From: Ktedonobacterales bacterium
GTDB taxonomy: Bacteria > Chloroflexota > Ktedonobacteria > Ktedonobacterales > Ktedonobacteraceae
NCBI GenBank assembly: GCA_027451525.1
Contig: DAIDJF010000009.1
Location: 70,335 to 104,867, forward strand
Length of the DNA: 34,533 bases
Direction of reading: 5' to 3'
The notes beneath the pieces were generated by a model. The model had not been told where the DNA came from and did not search any database. It worked only from the letters and a program-made list of their open reading frames with translations. The translations under genes and the position numbers were made by a program. Below, one piece after another: positions 1-8,248 of this stretch. Position 1 is the stretch's first letter. Every line of letters begins with the position of its first letter.

Positions 1-1103
1 CGAATGACGATCTCGCCGACCTCGCCAATTGGCACCTCTTTATCGCGGAAATCAACTATCTTCATCTCAACTCCCCAAATTGGAATACCAACAGTGCCGG
101 GTTTGGTTGGCTGGAAGAGGACGTTGAAAGAAGCTGTCGGTGAGGTTTCTGAGAGACCATAGCCCTCTAAAATCTTGACGCCAAATTCTTTTTCCCAGGC
201 TTGCAGGATTTCGACTGGCAGTGCCGCTCCGCCGCTATTGCAGATGCGCAGGCTCGACAGGTCGTAATTTTTGCGTTCAGGATGGTTAAGCAGGTAGATA
301 TACATGGTCGGCACGCCCGAAAACGCCGTCACATGGTCACGTTGAATAACTTCATAGGCCTTCACAGGGTCAAAGCGTGCCATCAATGTCAATGTTGCGC
401 CAACAAAGAGTAAAACGCCCATGACCGCGCTGAGGCCAAAGGAGTGGAACAGCGGTAGCGCGACCAATCCCACATCGTCATCACGCCAGTCCACGCCGAG
501 TTTTGTTGAGCAGACGAGGGCATTGAGGAAGAGGTTGAGATGACTTAGTTCAGCCCCTTTAGGTTTGCCCGTCGTGCCACTCGTGTAGAGGATCACGGCA
601 GTGTCGTCGGGCATGGTGGTTGCCATCTCAAAAACCGGAGAAACACCAGCCATCATCGCATTAAAACTGGTCGCTCCTGCCACATCTGGTATCGTCTGCG
701 AGCCGGGCGCGTTGACAATGACGAGATGCTGACATGTCTCAACCTGCTGGTAGCCCGCGCTGGCATCAGCGGTAAAACCTTCCCAGGCGATCAGCATCAC
801 TGCATCGCTATCTTGCAGGTGGTAGGCCACCTCTGGAGCTTTTAGCAACACGTTCAGCGGGACGACGACCGCGCCGAGTTTGAGGATGCCGAAATAGCTA
901 ATAATAAACTGTGGGATATTTGGCAGCATCATTGCCACCTTTTGACCCCGTTGAATGCCGGCCTTGGCGAGCGCGTTGGCAAACATATTGGAGGCCGCGT
1001 GGAGTTCGCCATAGGTCATTTTGAAATCCTCAAAAATAATGGCGGTATGGTTGGCTTTGCTCCTTGTGGTTTCGGTGAGCATCGTTGCTAGATTGAGACT
1101 CAT
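1..1103 (-). CDS. Acyl-CoA synthetase (AMP-dependent ligase), partial, C-terminus outside window
   Basis: The frame is open from the ATG at 1103 to the window edge and gives the first 367 residues of an ANL-superfamily ligase, usually about 500-550 residues. Such enzymes activate a carboxylic acid, typically a fatty acid, with ATP and transfer it to CoA. The AMP-binding P-loop motif YTSGTTGKPKG lies at residues 173-183 (bases 555-587). The GYGLSETSP adenylate-binding motif is near residue 315. No signal peptide or membrane segment is seen, so it is probably cytoplasmic. The start follows an AAGGACAG ribosome site. Chain length of the substrate cannot be read from this fragment; a long-chain fatty acid is the family default. 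The gene is divergent from the DinB-like gene at 1374. Confidence 0.9.
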   Translation of the reverse strand, partial: MSLNLATMLTETTRSKANHTAIIFEDFKMTYGELHAASNMFANALAKAGIQRGQKVAMMLPNIPQFIISYFGILKLGAVVVPLNVLLKAPEVAYHLQDSDAVMLIAWEGFTADASAGYQQVETCQHLVIVNAPGSQTIPDVAGATSFNAMMAGVSPVFEMATTMPDDTAVILYTSGTTGKPKGAELSHLNLFLNALVCSTKLGVDWRDDDVGLVALPLFHSFGLSAVMGVLLFVGATLTLMARFDPVKAYEVIQRDHVTAFSGVPTMYIYLLNHPERKNYDLSSLRICNSGGAALPVEILQAWEKEFGVKILEGYGLSETSPTASFNVLFQPTKPGTVGIPIWGVEMKIVDFRDKEVPIGEVGEIVI

Positions 1104-1373
1104 TCGGCTCTGTCCTTTCTTAATAGGTATAGATAGAGGCTCATAGACATCGACGAGTAGGGGTGAGATAGATCTCTGCCTGTATTATAAACCAAATATC
1201 AGCATGGTGACACTGCTGAAAAAGTGCATTGCACTGTATGTAGGAATAAAAGTACATATTTTCCCGTTGTAGATAGCGGGTAAGCGGCGTATGCCGCTGA
1301 ACACGCAATAGTAGTACGCAAACAGTGCCTTTTTAGAAGGCTATTTTTATTGTTCATGTGAGGAAATATAGCA
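1104..1373. other. Divergent intergenic region with a small hairpin
   Basis: This spacer separates two divergent genes and should hold both promoters. I see no convincing -35/-10 pair. A 6-bp inverted repeat (AGCGGC / GCCGCT, loop GTAT) lies at 1283-1298. Nothing else stands out. Confidence 0.5.
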
Positions 1374-1937
1374 ATGTTGGATTTCACGCCAGTCAAGAAT
1401 CGATCACAGTCATTTATTGAGTTTGTAAATGGCATGACAAAGGCCGATTTGCAACGATACACAAACGAAATGGTTGATACCGAGCTGGATATCATCGCAA
1501 ATGCACAGGATGCGGATGTCGTATTCGTGCCAGTTGACCCACAGGCCAAAGACCCATTTGGCAAACCAGAAGAGAACGAGCTTGCCTGGACACTGGGCCA
1601 TGTTGTTGCCCATGCCACGGCGTCTTCTGAAGAATCTGCGGCGTTGGCATCTTCTCTGGCGCGTGGTATTGTGCCGAATGAGCGTTCACGTTATGAAGTG
1701 GATTGGCGCACGCTGACAACGGTGGCGCAACTCCGTCAACGTTTGGAAGAGAGCCGTCGTATGCGTCTGGCCCTCTTAGAAAGCTGGCCCGCCGAGCCAC
1801 ATCTTGACCTCACGCAGACCCTCTCATATGGAACGTTTAACGCGACCGCCCGTTTCATTGCTGGACTGTTTCACGATGACGCGCACCTGGAGCAGTTGCG
1901 TGAGATTATGCGCCAGGCTACAGCTGCTCGCGCCTAG
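1374..1937 (+). CDS. DinB-like superfamily protein
   Basis: A 187-residue protein with the layout of the DinB/YfiT four-helix-bundle superfamily, whose members often bind a divalent metal through three histidines. Candidate ligands are in HVVAH (residues 76-80) and HDDAH (167-171); the latter sits in the last helix, as usual for the family. Family members include thiol transferases and many proteins of unknown activity, so no substrate can be assigned. The start ATG follows GAGGAAATATAGCA, with a usable GAGGA site. It is probably cytoplasmic because no signal peptide is visible. It stands alone, 99 bases before the exported oxidase gene. Confidence 0.75.
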   Translation: MLDFTPVKNRSQSFIEFVNGMTKADLQRYTNEMVDTELDIIANAQDADVVFVPVDPQAKDPFGKPEENELAWTLGHVVAHATASSEESAALASSLARGIVPNERSRYEVDWRTLTTVAQLRQRLEESRRMRLALLESWPAEPHLDLTQTLSYGTFNATARFIAGLFHDDAHLEQLREIMRQATAARA

Positions 1938-2036
1938 TCGATTGTAATTGCGCGTTCTTTATGCCTGAAAGCAGACTCGCTCTTTTATGCAAGAAATGTT
2001 ATGATGGGTTGGAAGAGAATAAAAGAGAGAGTGTGT

Positions 2037-3662
2037 ATGGCAAAAGAGCATTCATTTTCTGTATCCCGCTTAAGTCGCCGTGATTTTATCGTTCTCAGTG
2101 CAGCAGGGGTATTACCTGCTGCATTGGCTGCGTGTCAAGGTGGGTCATCGAATACTGGCAGTGTGACTCCGACGCCGTCAGCCACAAAAGCGGTGGCGAC
2201 GCCACGCCCGACCGTGCAGGCTTCACCGAGCAGTGCCGATTGGTCTGCGCTGGCAAAAAATTTGCAAGGCCCGCTCGTTATGCCGGGCAGTCCAAACTAC
2301 GCAACCGCCCTGCAACTCTTCGATCCCCAATTCGATACGATTCATCCGACCGCAATTGCGTACTGTACCGCGCCTACGGACGTGCAAAGCTGTCTCGCCT
2401 TCGTGCGCCGTTTCGCGCAACCCTTCGCCATTCGCGCTGGCGGTCACTCCTACGCGGGCTATTCGACTTCGACCGGACTGGTAATTGATGTAACACACAT
2501 GAATGCTATCAACGTCAATGCGAGTAGCGGAACCGCGACAATCGGCGCGGGAGCACGCTTGATCGATGTTTATGCTGCTCTTGCGCAGCAAGGAGTGGTC
2601 ATTCCCGCTGGTTCCTGTCCAACCGTGGGTGTGGCAGGTCTGACAATGGGTGGCGGTGTTGGTGTGCTTGGGCGTAAGTTTGGCTTGACCTGTGATAACC
2701 TGTTTTCCGCCCAGGTCGTGCTGGCTGATGGGCGCATCGTCACCTGTGATACAAACAACAATGCAGATCTCTTTTGGGCTTTACGCGGCGGCGGCGGTGG
2801 TAATTTCGGTGTAGCGACCGCTTTTACCTTTCAGACCCATGCGGTCTCGACACTGTCTTTGTTCACTATCGCCTGGGCATGGAGCCATGCCGCTGATGTG
2901 TTTGATGCATGGCAACACTGGGCACCGCAGGCCCCCGATGAGGCGTGGTCAAACTGCCTGTTTCTAGCAACCAGCAATAAGAGCGCAGGGCCAATTGTAC
3001 AGATTAACGGTGTTTACGTTGGCAATACGGCTCCGCTCAATCAATTGCTTGCTCAATTAACTAGTAAAATTGGCGTGACTCCTATCAGTCGTTATGTCTC
3101 GACGGCTAGTATTCTCGATACCATGCTCTATGAAGCTGGCTGTTATGGGAAGACCGTCAATGAGTGCCATCTGCCGACACAAACCCTGCAAGGCCAGGTG
3201 CAGCGCGATACATCGGGGGCAAAGTCCGATTACTTTACCAGCATTATTCCTCGTCAGGGTGTTGATGCCCTGGTCAATGCGATTACCAACCGTCAATCTT
3301 CCTCGCTCTTAGGGGAGGGCGGTTTTGGTTTTGATGCTTATGGTGGCGCGATCAATCGTGTGCCCGCTAATGCAACCGCCTTTGCGCACCGCAATGCGCT
3401 CTTTTCTGTGCAGTATTCTGCAAGCTGGAATGCCAGCGATGCCACAGCAGTGATTGCCGCCAATCGTTCCTGGCTGAACGCGATCTGGCAAGCAATGCGG
3501 CCCTATGCCAGTGGAGCCGCCTATCAGAATTACGTTGACCCTGGCTTGGCGAACTGGCAACAAGCCTATTATGGGGCGAATTTCCCACGCTTGCAGCAGG
3601 TTAAAACTGCTTATGATCCGACTAATCTCTTTCACTTCGCGCAAAGTATCGCGCCTGCGTAG
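2037..3662 (+). CDS. Tat-exported FAD-dependent oxidoreductase, berberine-bridge type lipoprotein
   Basis: A 541-residue flavoprotein of the FAD_binding_4 plus BBE family, which oxidises alcohols, sugars or natural products and passes electrons to oxygen. The N-terminus has a twin-arginine motif (SRRDFIV, residues 13-19) and a lipobox ending LAAC at Cys33, so it is probably folded in the cytoplasm, exported by Tat and lipid-anchored. A Thr/Pro/Ser-rich linker follows. The motifs RAGGHSYAGY (His137) and GSCPTVGVAGL (Cys194) match the two covalent flavin-attachment positions of bicovalent family members. The C-terminus contains the BBE-type segment YQNYVDPGL and ends DPTNLFHFAQSI. I chose ATG 2037 over the in-frame ATG at 2001 because the Tat signal sits correctly behind it and an AGAGAG stretch precedes it. 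Substrate unknown. Confidence 0.88.
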   Translation: MAKEHSFSVSRLSRRDFIVLSAAGVLPAALAACQGGSSNTGSVTPTPSATKAVATPRPTVQASPSSADWSALAKNLQGPLVMPGSPNYATALQLFDPQFDTIHPTAIAYCTAPTDVQSCLAFVRRFAQPFAIRAGGHSYAGYSTSTGLVIDVTHMNAINVNASSGTATIGAGARLIDVYAALAQQGVVIPAGSCPTVGVAGLTMGGGVGVLGRKFGLTCDNLFSAQVVLADGRIVTCDTNNNADLFWALRGGGGGNFGVATAFTFQTHAVSTLSLFTIAWAWSHAADVFDAWQHWAPQAPDEAWSNCLFLATSNKSAGPIVQINGVYVGNTAPLNQLLAQLTSKIGVTPISRYVSTASILDTMLYEAGCYGKTVNECHLPTQTLQGQVQRDTSGAKSDYFTSIIPRQGVDALVNAITNRQSSSLLGEGGFGFDAYGGAINRVPANATAFAHRNALFSVQYSASWNASDATAVIAANRSWLNAIWQAMRPYASGAAYQNYVDPGLANWQQAYYGANFPRLQQVKTAYDPTNLFHFAQSIAPA

Positions 3663-3894
3663 TGCAATGTCCCGCCAATGTCGTCTTGTCTTCTTGGGGA
3701 GTGCTGTGGCTGTGGGCAAAGCCGCTTTTCCTGCACTCCTGTATTCCTCTATTCTTTCATTGCTTCTCCATCACTTCTCCATATCTCCCTGCTATTCTTT
3801 GCTCAGAGGGTAGGGATCAACGAAACGCACCGCCTGAGACGCTTCTCACGCGGTGACTGGCCCCTCTTGTTGAGAAAGAAATAGGAGGAAAGCA
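3663..3894. other. Intergenic leader with pyrimidine-rich stretch and hairpin
   Basis: No gene is visible. Bases 3725-3800 are strongly pyrimidine-rich on this strand. A two-part hairpin at 3828-3855 (CACCGC/GCGGTG, a C-C mismatch, then TGAGA/TCTCA with loop CGCT) lies about 28 bases before the AGGAGG ribosome site of the next gene. It has no U-tract. Confidence 0.55.
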
Positions 3895-4416
3895 ATGAAT
3901 AAATGGGCAAAACGCGGTATCGTCGCGGCAATGGTCACAGTTGTCGCCGTTCTCTCGCTGAGTTTGAGCGCATTCGCTGCCCACACGCCATCCTCAAGTA
4001 CAGTAGCCTCTGGTCAGGGGTATGGCATGCAGGTTGCGGGTAGAGGAAATCCAGCACTGAATAACTGGGGAGGGCCGCAAAATTCGCTGGTAGCGGTAGC
4101 GGCTAATGTTCTGGGTATGCAACAGGCTGATTTAGTGGTAGAGCTGCAAAGCAAAACGCTGGCGCAGGTGGCGCAGGAAAAAGGTGTTGCTACTGACACG
4201 ATTGTCAATGCCTTTCTTGCTCCACGGATCGCGGCAATGCAGAGCGCGGTACAGAACGGTAGCCTGACCCAGGCTCAGGCTGATCAGATGATTGCGACGA
4301 TGAAAGAGCATGTTACTGACCAGCTAAATATGACATGGTCTTCATATGGCCCTGGTATGAGCAGCGATATGCCAATGGGCGGAGGCTTTGGTGGACGTTG
4401 GGCGCGTGGACAATAG
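3895..4416 (+). CDS. Secreted DUF2680-like small protein
   Basis: A 173-residue protein with a Sec signal peptide (basic start, hydrophobic core 8-26, likely cleavage after AFA near residue 28). The mature part has a short helical region (NSLVAVAANVLGMQQADL) and the motif LTQAQADQMIATMKEHV, typical of DUF2680/YckD-like proteins, whose function is unknown. The C-terminal tail is rich in Met and Gly and might bind metal, which is inference. The start has an ideal AGGAGG site. It is the first gene of a tight cluster with a membrane ferredoxin (start 58 bases on) and a repeat protein, so a role in envelope redox or metal handling is possible but unproven. Confidence 0.75.
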   Translation: MNKWAKRGIVAAMVTVVAVLSLSLSAFAAHTPSSSTVASGQGYGMQVAGRGNPALNNWGGPQNSLVAVAANVLGMQQADLVVELQSKTLAQVAQEKGVATDTIVNAFLAPRIAAMQSAVQNGSLTQAQADQMIATMKEHVTDQLNMTWSSYGPGMSSDMPMGGGFGGRWARGQ

Positions 4417-4424
4417 CGATTGAA

Positions 4425-4456
4425 CACAAGGAGCGAGAGCCTTCTCGCTCCTTGTG
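4425..4456 (+). promoter_or_regulatory. Perfect 14-bp intercistronic hairpin
   Basis: Bases 4425-4438 pair perfectly with 4443-4456 around the tetraloop GCCT. No U-tract follows; the AAGGAGG ribosome site of the next gene begins five bases later. This suggests an mRNA processing, stability or attenuation element rather than a simple terminator. The left arm also contains AAGGAG, the same core as the downstream ribosome site. Confidence 0.7.
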
Positions 4457-4473
4457 CGCAAAGGAGGACGGTT

Positions 4474-5412
4474 ATGGCAGTCAAACATTTGCTTTTCGAT
4501 AGAGCTACAAAAACATTGACGCCCGCAAAGGCGCGCAAACGACGCATCGCGCTCACGCAACGTATGCGACATGTGATACAAACGGTATTTGTCGCCTTTA
4601 TCTTAACGACAAGTGTGCTCCACTGGCTTTCTTCGAGCGGAACCACTGCTTCAATTGATGCATTATGTCCATTTGGAGGGCTGGAAACGCTCTGGCACTG
4701 GCTTTCTACGGGGCAATTCGTCCCTAAGACGCACCTTTCCAATCTGGTGATTGGTCTGGGACTCCTGCTCGGTACGCTGCTGGCTGGGGGCGCGTTTTGT
4801 GGGTGGATCTGTCCTTTTGGTGCGTTACAAGATGGATTGAACTGGTTGCGTGGCAAACTGCATATCCGCGCTATTCAGGTTCCCGCGCGTCTTGATCGGG
4901 TACTACGCTATGGACGGTATGTGTTACTTACGCTGATCCTTTTCCAGACAATTGCCTCGGTGCAGTTATGGTTTGGCAACTACGACCCTTATAAAACCAT
5001 CTTTGGCCTGGACTGGTTGTTTAACTTCAATCTTGCGACCAGTTGGATTGCCTATCTGCTGGCCCTTGTTGTGCTTGTGGTTTCGCTTTTTGTAGAACGT
5101 GCATGGTGTCGTTATGCCTGTCCACTTGGTGGTGCGATCAGCCTGCTTGGCAACGTCAGCCTGTTGCGCATTCGTCGTACTGAGGCTGCGTGCAAAAGCT
5201 GCGCTGTATGCGTTAAACCCTGTCCTGTAAAGTTGGATGTAGCGACGGCAAAAACCATCAGTAGTAACTGTATCGGCTGTCTGGCGTGTGTCGATGCTTG
5301 TCCTCGTCCCGGTGCGCTAGAAGTCACACTCGCCCCTGTCTGGCTTGATGGTCTTCGCTCGCGTTTGCAGCGCACGCACAAGACCGTAGAGGAGGTGTCT
5401 CATGCGCGTTAA
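4474..5412 (+). CDS. NapH/NosR-like membrane 4Fe-4S ferredoxin
   Basis: A 312-residue polytopic membrane protein that probably moves electrons across or along the membrane. Helices are near residues 35-53, 88-108, 147-165 and 187-207. Cys-Pro motifs of the Fer4_5 type occur as CPFGG (65-69), CGWICPFG (109-116) and CRYACPLG (212-219). Two classical cluster motifs follow: Cys240-243-246-250-Pro and Cys266-269-272-276-Pro, giving two [4Fe-4S] centres. The family feeds electrons to periplasmic reductases in NapH, NosR and MauN systems, but no such reductase is encoded nearby. ATG 4474 was chosen over an upstream in-frame ATG because AAGGAGG lies directly before it. The gene overlaps the next by 11 bases, so the two are almost certainly co-translated. 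Confidence 0.88.
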   Translation: MAVKHLLFDRATKTLTPAKARKRRIALTQRMRHVIQTVFVAFILTTSVLHWLSSSGTTASIDALCPFGGLETLWHWLSTGQFVPKTHLSNLVIGLGLLLGTLLAGGAFCGWICPFGALQDGLNWLRGKLHIRAIQVPARLDRVLRYGRYVLLTLILFQTIASVQLWFGNYDPYKTIFGLDWLFNFNLATSWIAYLLALVVLVVSLFVERAWCRYACPLGGAISLLGNVSLLRIRRTEAACKSCAVCVKPCPVKLDVATAKTISSNCIGCLACVDACPRPGALEVTLAPVWLDGLRSRLQRTHKTVEEVSHAR

Positions 5413-6001
5413 TCGTTTTCTTCTCCCGCTCGTTGTTCTTGTCGCTCTGTTGGGAACAATTGCTATCGCGCAAGTGGCGGGGGGATGGTCTACCAATGGG
5501 CGCACGAGTGTAAATACGACGCAATTGACGCCCGATGATATCAAAGGTTGGATGACATTGCAGCAATTGATTGATGGGCTGCCAATCACACACGACGAGT
5601 TGTATGCGCTGGCTGGTATCCCAACTGACATATCGCCTGCAACCGCCTTAAAAGACCTTGAGAGCTTTATATCGGTTACAACATTGCGTGAGCGGTTGGC
5701 AGAACGCATGGGTACACCCAGTGTTGGGCAAGGTAATCTGACTCCCTCTGTAACGCCTGCTGTAACGAGCACTCCTGCGAGCGGTAGCCAGGTCCTGCCT
5801 GCCGACCAGATTAAAGGGCGCATGACGCTCCGTGAGGTGAGTGAGCAATGCGCAGTCTCTTTTGAGCAGTTGCTTGCCAGTCTTCATCTCCCGGCGACAA
5901 CGAGCGGAGAGACGACTGTCAAAGATTTGATTGGTGCAGGTACGCTTGCCGACGTGACTGTGGTGCAGAAAGCCGTTGCGACCCTACAACAGCACCAGTA
6001 G
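5402..6001 (+). CDS. Membrane-anchored protein with two IKG-type repeats
   Basis: A 199-residue protein with an N-terminal hydrophobic segment (residues 6-24), either an uncleaved anchor or a signal peptide. The exported part holds two similar modules of about 55 residues. They begin IKGWMTLQQL (47-56) and IKGRMTLREV (137-146), and each continues with a T-x-K-D-L stretch (TALKDL, TTVKDL). A Pro/Thr/Ser-rich linker joins them. I do not recognise a named function. The 11-base overlap with the membrane ferredoxin gene, with GGAGG inside that gene as ribosome site, argues that it works as a partner of that protein on the outer face of the membrane. No cofactor motif (CxxCH, paired Cys) is seen. 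Confidence 0.7.
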   Translation: MRVNRFLLPLVVLVALLGTIAIAQVAGGWSTNGRTSVNTTQLTPDDIKGWMTLQQLIDGLPITHDELYALAGIPTDISPATALKDLESFISVTTLRERLAERMGTPSVGQGNLTPSVTPAVTSTPASGSQVLPADQIKGRMTLREVSEQCAVSFEQLLASLHLPATTSGETTVKDLIGAGTLADVTVVQKAVATLQQHQ

Positions 6002-6064
6002 TTGCGTATCGTGGCTCATGCTATGCATAATGACTATGAATGTGGAAAGATGCTCAACAGATAT

Positions 6065-6088
6065 GCCTCTCCAGCATACTGGAGAGGC
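6065..6088 (+). promoter_or_regulatory. Perfect 10-bp hairpin before the response regulator
   Basis: Bases 6065-6074 pair with 6079-6088 around the tetraloop CATA. There is no U-tract. The AGGAG site of the response regulator starts at about 6094. The design resembles the hairpin at 4425-4456. Confidence 0.6.
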
Positions 6089-6107
6089 GCGACAGGAGAA
6101 ACATGCT

Positions 6108-6815
6108 ATGAGCCAACGTATTCTCATCGTCGATGATGATAAACAGATTGTGCGCTTGCTCAAAGCCTATCTCGAACAAGCGGGCTTGCTTATAGTCACG
6201 GCATATGACGGTAATGAGGCGCAACAGGTGATACGCCGCGAACACCCCGATCTGGTTATTTTGGATCTGATGTTACCTGGACGAGATGGCTGGGAAATCA
6301 CGCGCTGGATGCGTAGCGACCCTCAGCTTGCGGCAATTCCTATCCTGATGTTGACCGCACGAATTGAAGACATCGATAAGATTCTCGGTCTCGAATTAGG
6401 GGCGGATGACTATCTGACAAAACCCTTTAATCCGCGTGAGGTTGTTGCGCGTGTCCGTGCCATCCTACGGCGCACGGGTGGTGGTGTGGCAGTGCCTACC
6501 GTTTTGCAAATAGGGACGCTGCGCTTAGACGTGGACCAGCATACGCTCAGCGTTGAAGGCACACTTGTTGAGGTTACGCCAACCGAATTTGCCTTGCTCA
6601 AAGCCCTGATGGAGCATCCCAATCATGCCTTTACACGCGCTGAACTCCTGGAAAAAGCTCTTGGCTACTCTTATGAAGGTGTTGATCGGACGCTCGATAG
6701 CCATATCAAAAACGTGCGTAAGAAAATTGAGCAGGATGCCAGTCATCCACGCTATCTTGAGACGGTGTTCGGTGTCGGCTATCGTATGCGTGATGGAAGG
6801 GAGCCGGCAACATGA
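6108..6815 (+). CDS. OmpR-family response regulator
   Basis: A 235-residue regulator: receiver domain (1-120) with acidic pocket DDD (10-12 region), phospho-acceptor Asp53 in LVILDLMLPG, and the conserved Lys in DYLTKPF. A winged-helix DNA-binding domain follows from about residue 135 to the end (TPTEFALLKAL, RTLDSHIKNVRKKI, VFGVGYRM). The ATG at 6108, with AGGAG before it, gives a normal receiver start; a longer upstream in-frame ATG would add an unrelated 44 residues. The stop overlaps the kinase start (ATGA at 6812-6815), so the two form one translationally coupled two-component system. It may control the ferredoxin cluster just upstream, which is inference from position. Confidence 0.93.
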   Translation: MSQRILIVDDDKQIVRLLKAYLEQAGLLIVTAYDGNEAQQVIRREHPDLVILDLMLPGRDGWEITRWMRSDPQLAAIPILMLTARIEDIDKILGLELGADDYLTKPFNPREVVARVRAILRRTGGGVAVPTVLQIGTLRLDVDQHTLSVEGTLVEVTPTEFALLKALMEHPNHAFTRAELLEKALGYSYEGVDRTLDSHIKNVRKKIEQDASHPRYLETVFGVGYRMRDGREPAT

Positions 6816-8194
6816 ACAGGTTGTGGGTACGTCTCTCGCTGGCATTTATCGCGATTACGCTGGTGGGAGTGATCTCCGTGGCGGTGTTGGTTGATATCAC
6901 CGCGAGTCAGGCGTTTCGCCAATACGTTGCGCGGCAAGGCATGGCTGTGCAGAGTGGGATGCTTGATACGCTCGCCATTTTTTATCAACAGCATAATACT
7001 TGGAACGGTGTTGAAAGTGTGCTTACCAGTTTCCCTGGCAATGGTGCGGGGCGAGGGGGACGTGGACGCCTCGCCCTTTTGCTGGCAGATAGCCAGGGAC
7101 AGATTGTCTACGATGAACAGACGGCGCGTACAGGAGGAACGCTGAGTGCCGATGAGCGCGCAAATGCGCAACCCGTGATTGTCAATGAGCAAACGGTTGG
7201 CTATGTGCTGCTCAGTGGCAATGTCAATGGCACGCTCCCGCCCGCCGCTCAGGCGTTTCTTGATCAATTACGTACTATACTGCTTATTGTCGCTGTAGCC
7301 GGTGGAGGGCTGGCGATTCTGCTTGGCATCGTCATCAGTCGCACGCTTTCCGCCCCATTGGCAACCCTGGCGCGTGCTGCACATGCCTTTGCTACCCATG
7401 ATTGGAGTATTCGTGTCAAGGTCGGTGGAACAAAAGAGCTTGCCGAAGTCGGCTTTGCCTTTAATGCGATGGCCGCTGAAATTCAGCGCACCGAAACCTT
7501 GCGTCGTACACTTGTGGCGGACATTGCCCATGAGTTGCGCACGCCGCTGACGGTGATGCAAGGGAGCTTACAGGCCCTGCTAGATGCAGTATATCCCCTA
7601 GAACGGAGTGAAATTGCTATACTCTACGACGAGGCCCGCCTGCTGACACGCCTGGTTGATGATCTACGAGAACTCTCGCTTGCCGATGCCGGACAGTTGC
7701 CGCTACAGATGCAAACGGTTGCGCTGACTCCTGTGCTTCAGACACTTGTTTCCCAGTTTGCCGTTATCGCTGAAATGCAGGATGTGCAACTGAAGCTGGA
7801 AATAGATGCTCATCTACCAAATGTACATGCTGACCCTGATCGTCTTAGTCAGGTTGTGCGCAACCTGCTCGCGAATGCGCTCCGTCACACATCGGAAGGC
7901 AGGAATATTCAGATAACTGCAACAGTAGATGTTGCCAGGATGGTACGTATTTGTGTCCGTGATACGGGGGAAGGCATCGCAGAGGAGGACCTGCCCCATA
8001 TCTTTGAACGCTTCTATCGGGCGGACCCTGCACGATCACGCGCTCGTGGAAGCACAGGATTGGGGTTAGCGATCTGTAAAGCATGGGTCGAGGCAATGGG
8101 GAGAACCATTGATGTCGAGAGCGTGAAAGGCCAGGGCAGTCAGTTTTGCTTTACGTTGCCCATTGTCAATGAATTGAGCAATTCTGAGATATAA
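6812..8194 (+). CDS. BaeS-like sensor histidine kinase
   Basis: A 460-residue membrane kinase. TM1 is at about 8-28 and TM2 at about 155-177, enclosing an external sensor region of about 125 residues that includes a Gly/Arg-rich patch (NGAGRGGRGR). HAMP follows at about 178-230, then the HisKA motif DIAHELRTPL with His240. The ATPase domain has NLLANALRH (N box), DTGEGI (G1), FERFYR (F box) and GSTGLGLAI (G2). All catalytic boxes look intact. It autophosphorylates and passes phosphate to the regulator at 6108, with which it overlaps by four bases. The external domain is not recognisable, so the signal is unknown; the neighbours suggest an envelope redox or stress signal. Confidence 0.93.
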   Translation: MNRLWVRLSLAFIAITLVGVISVAVLVDITASQAFRQYVARQGMAVQSGMLDTLAIFYQQHNTWNGVESVLTSFPGNGAGRGGRGRLALLLADSQGQIVYDEQTARTGGTLSADERANAQPVIVNEQTVGYVLLSGNVNGTLPPAAQAFLDQLRTILLIVAVAGGGLAILLGIVISRTLSAPLATLARAAHAFATHDWSIRVKVGGTKELAEVGFAFNAMAAEIQRTETLRRTLVADIAHELRTPLTVMQGSLQALLDAVYPLERSEIAILYDEARLLTRLVDDLRELSLADAGQLPLQMQTVALTPVLQTLVSQFAVIAEMQDVQLKLEIDAHLPNVHADPDRLSQVVRNLLANALRHTSEGRNIQITATVDVARMVRICVRDTGEGIAEEDLPHIFERFYRADPARSRARGSTGLGLAICKAWVEAMGRTIDVESVKGQGSQFCFTLPIVNELSNSEI

Positions 8195-8248
8195 TAGTGT
8201 ACAGAAGTATGCGAAAAACCTTTCTAGCATGCAAAAAGGAAAGTAAGT

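Noticed and set aside
1199..1618. Minus-strand gene overlapping the DinB-like gene
   Set aside because: It is a shadow frame with no family features. The plus-strand frame has metal-ligand motifs and a ribosome site.
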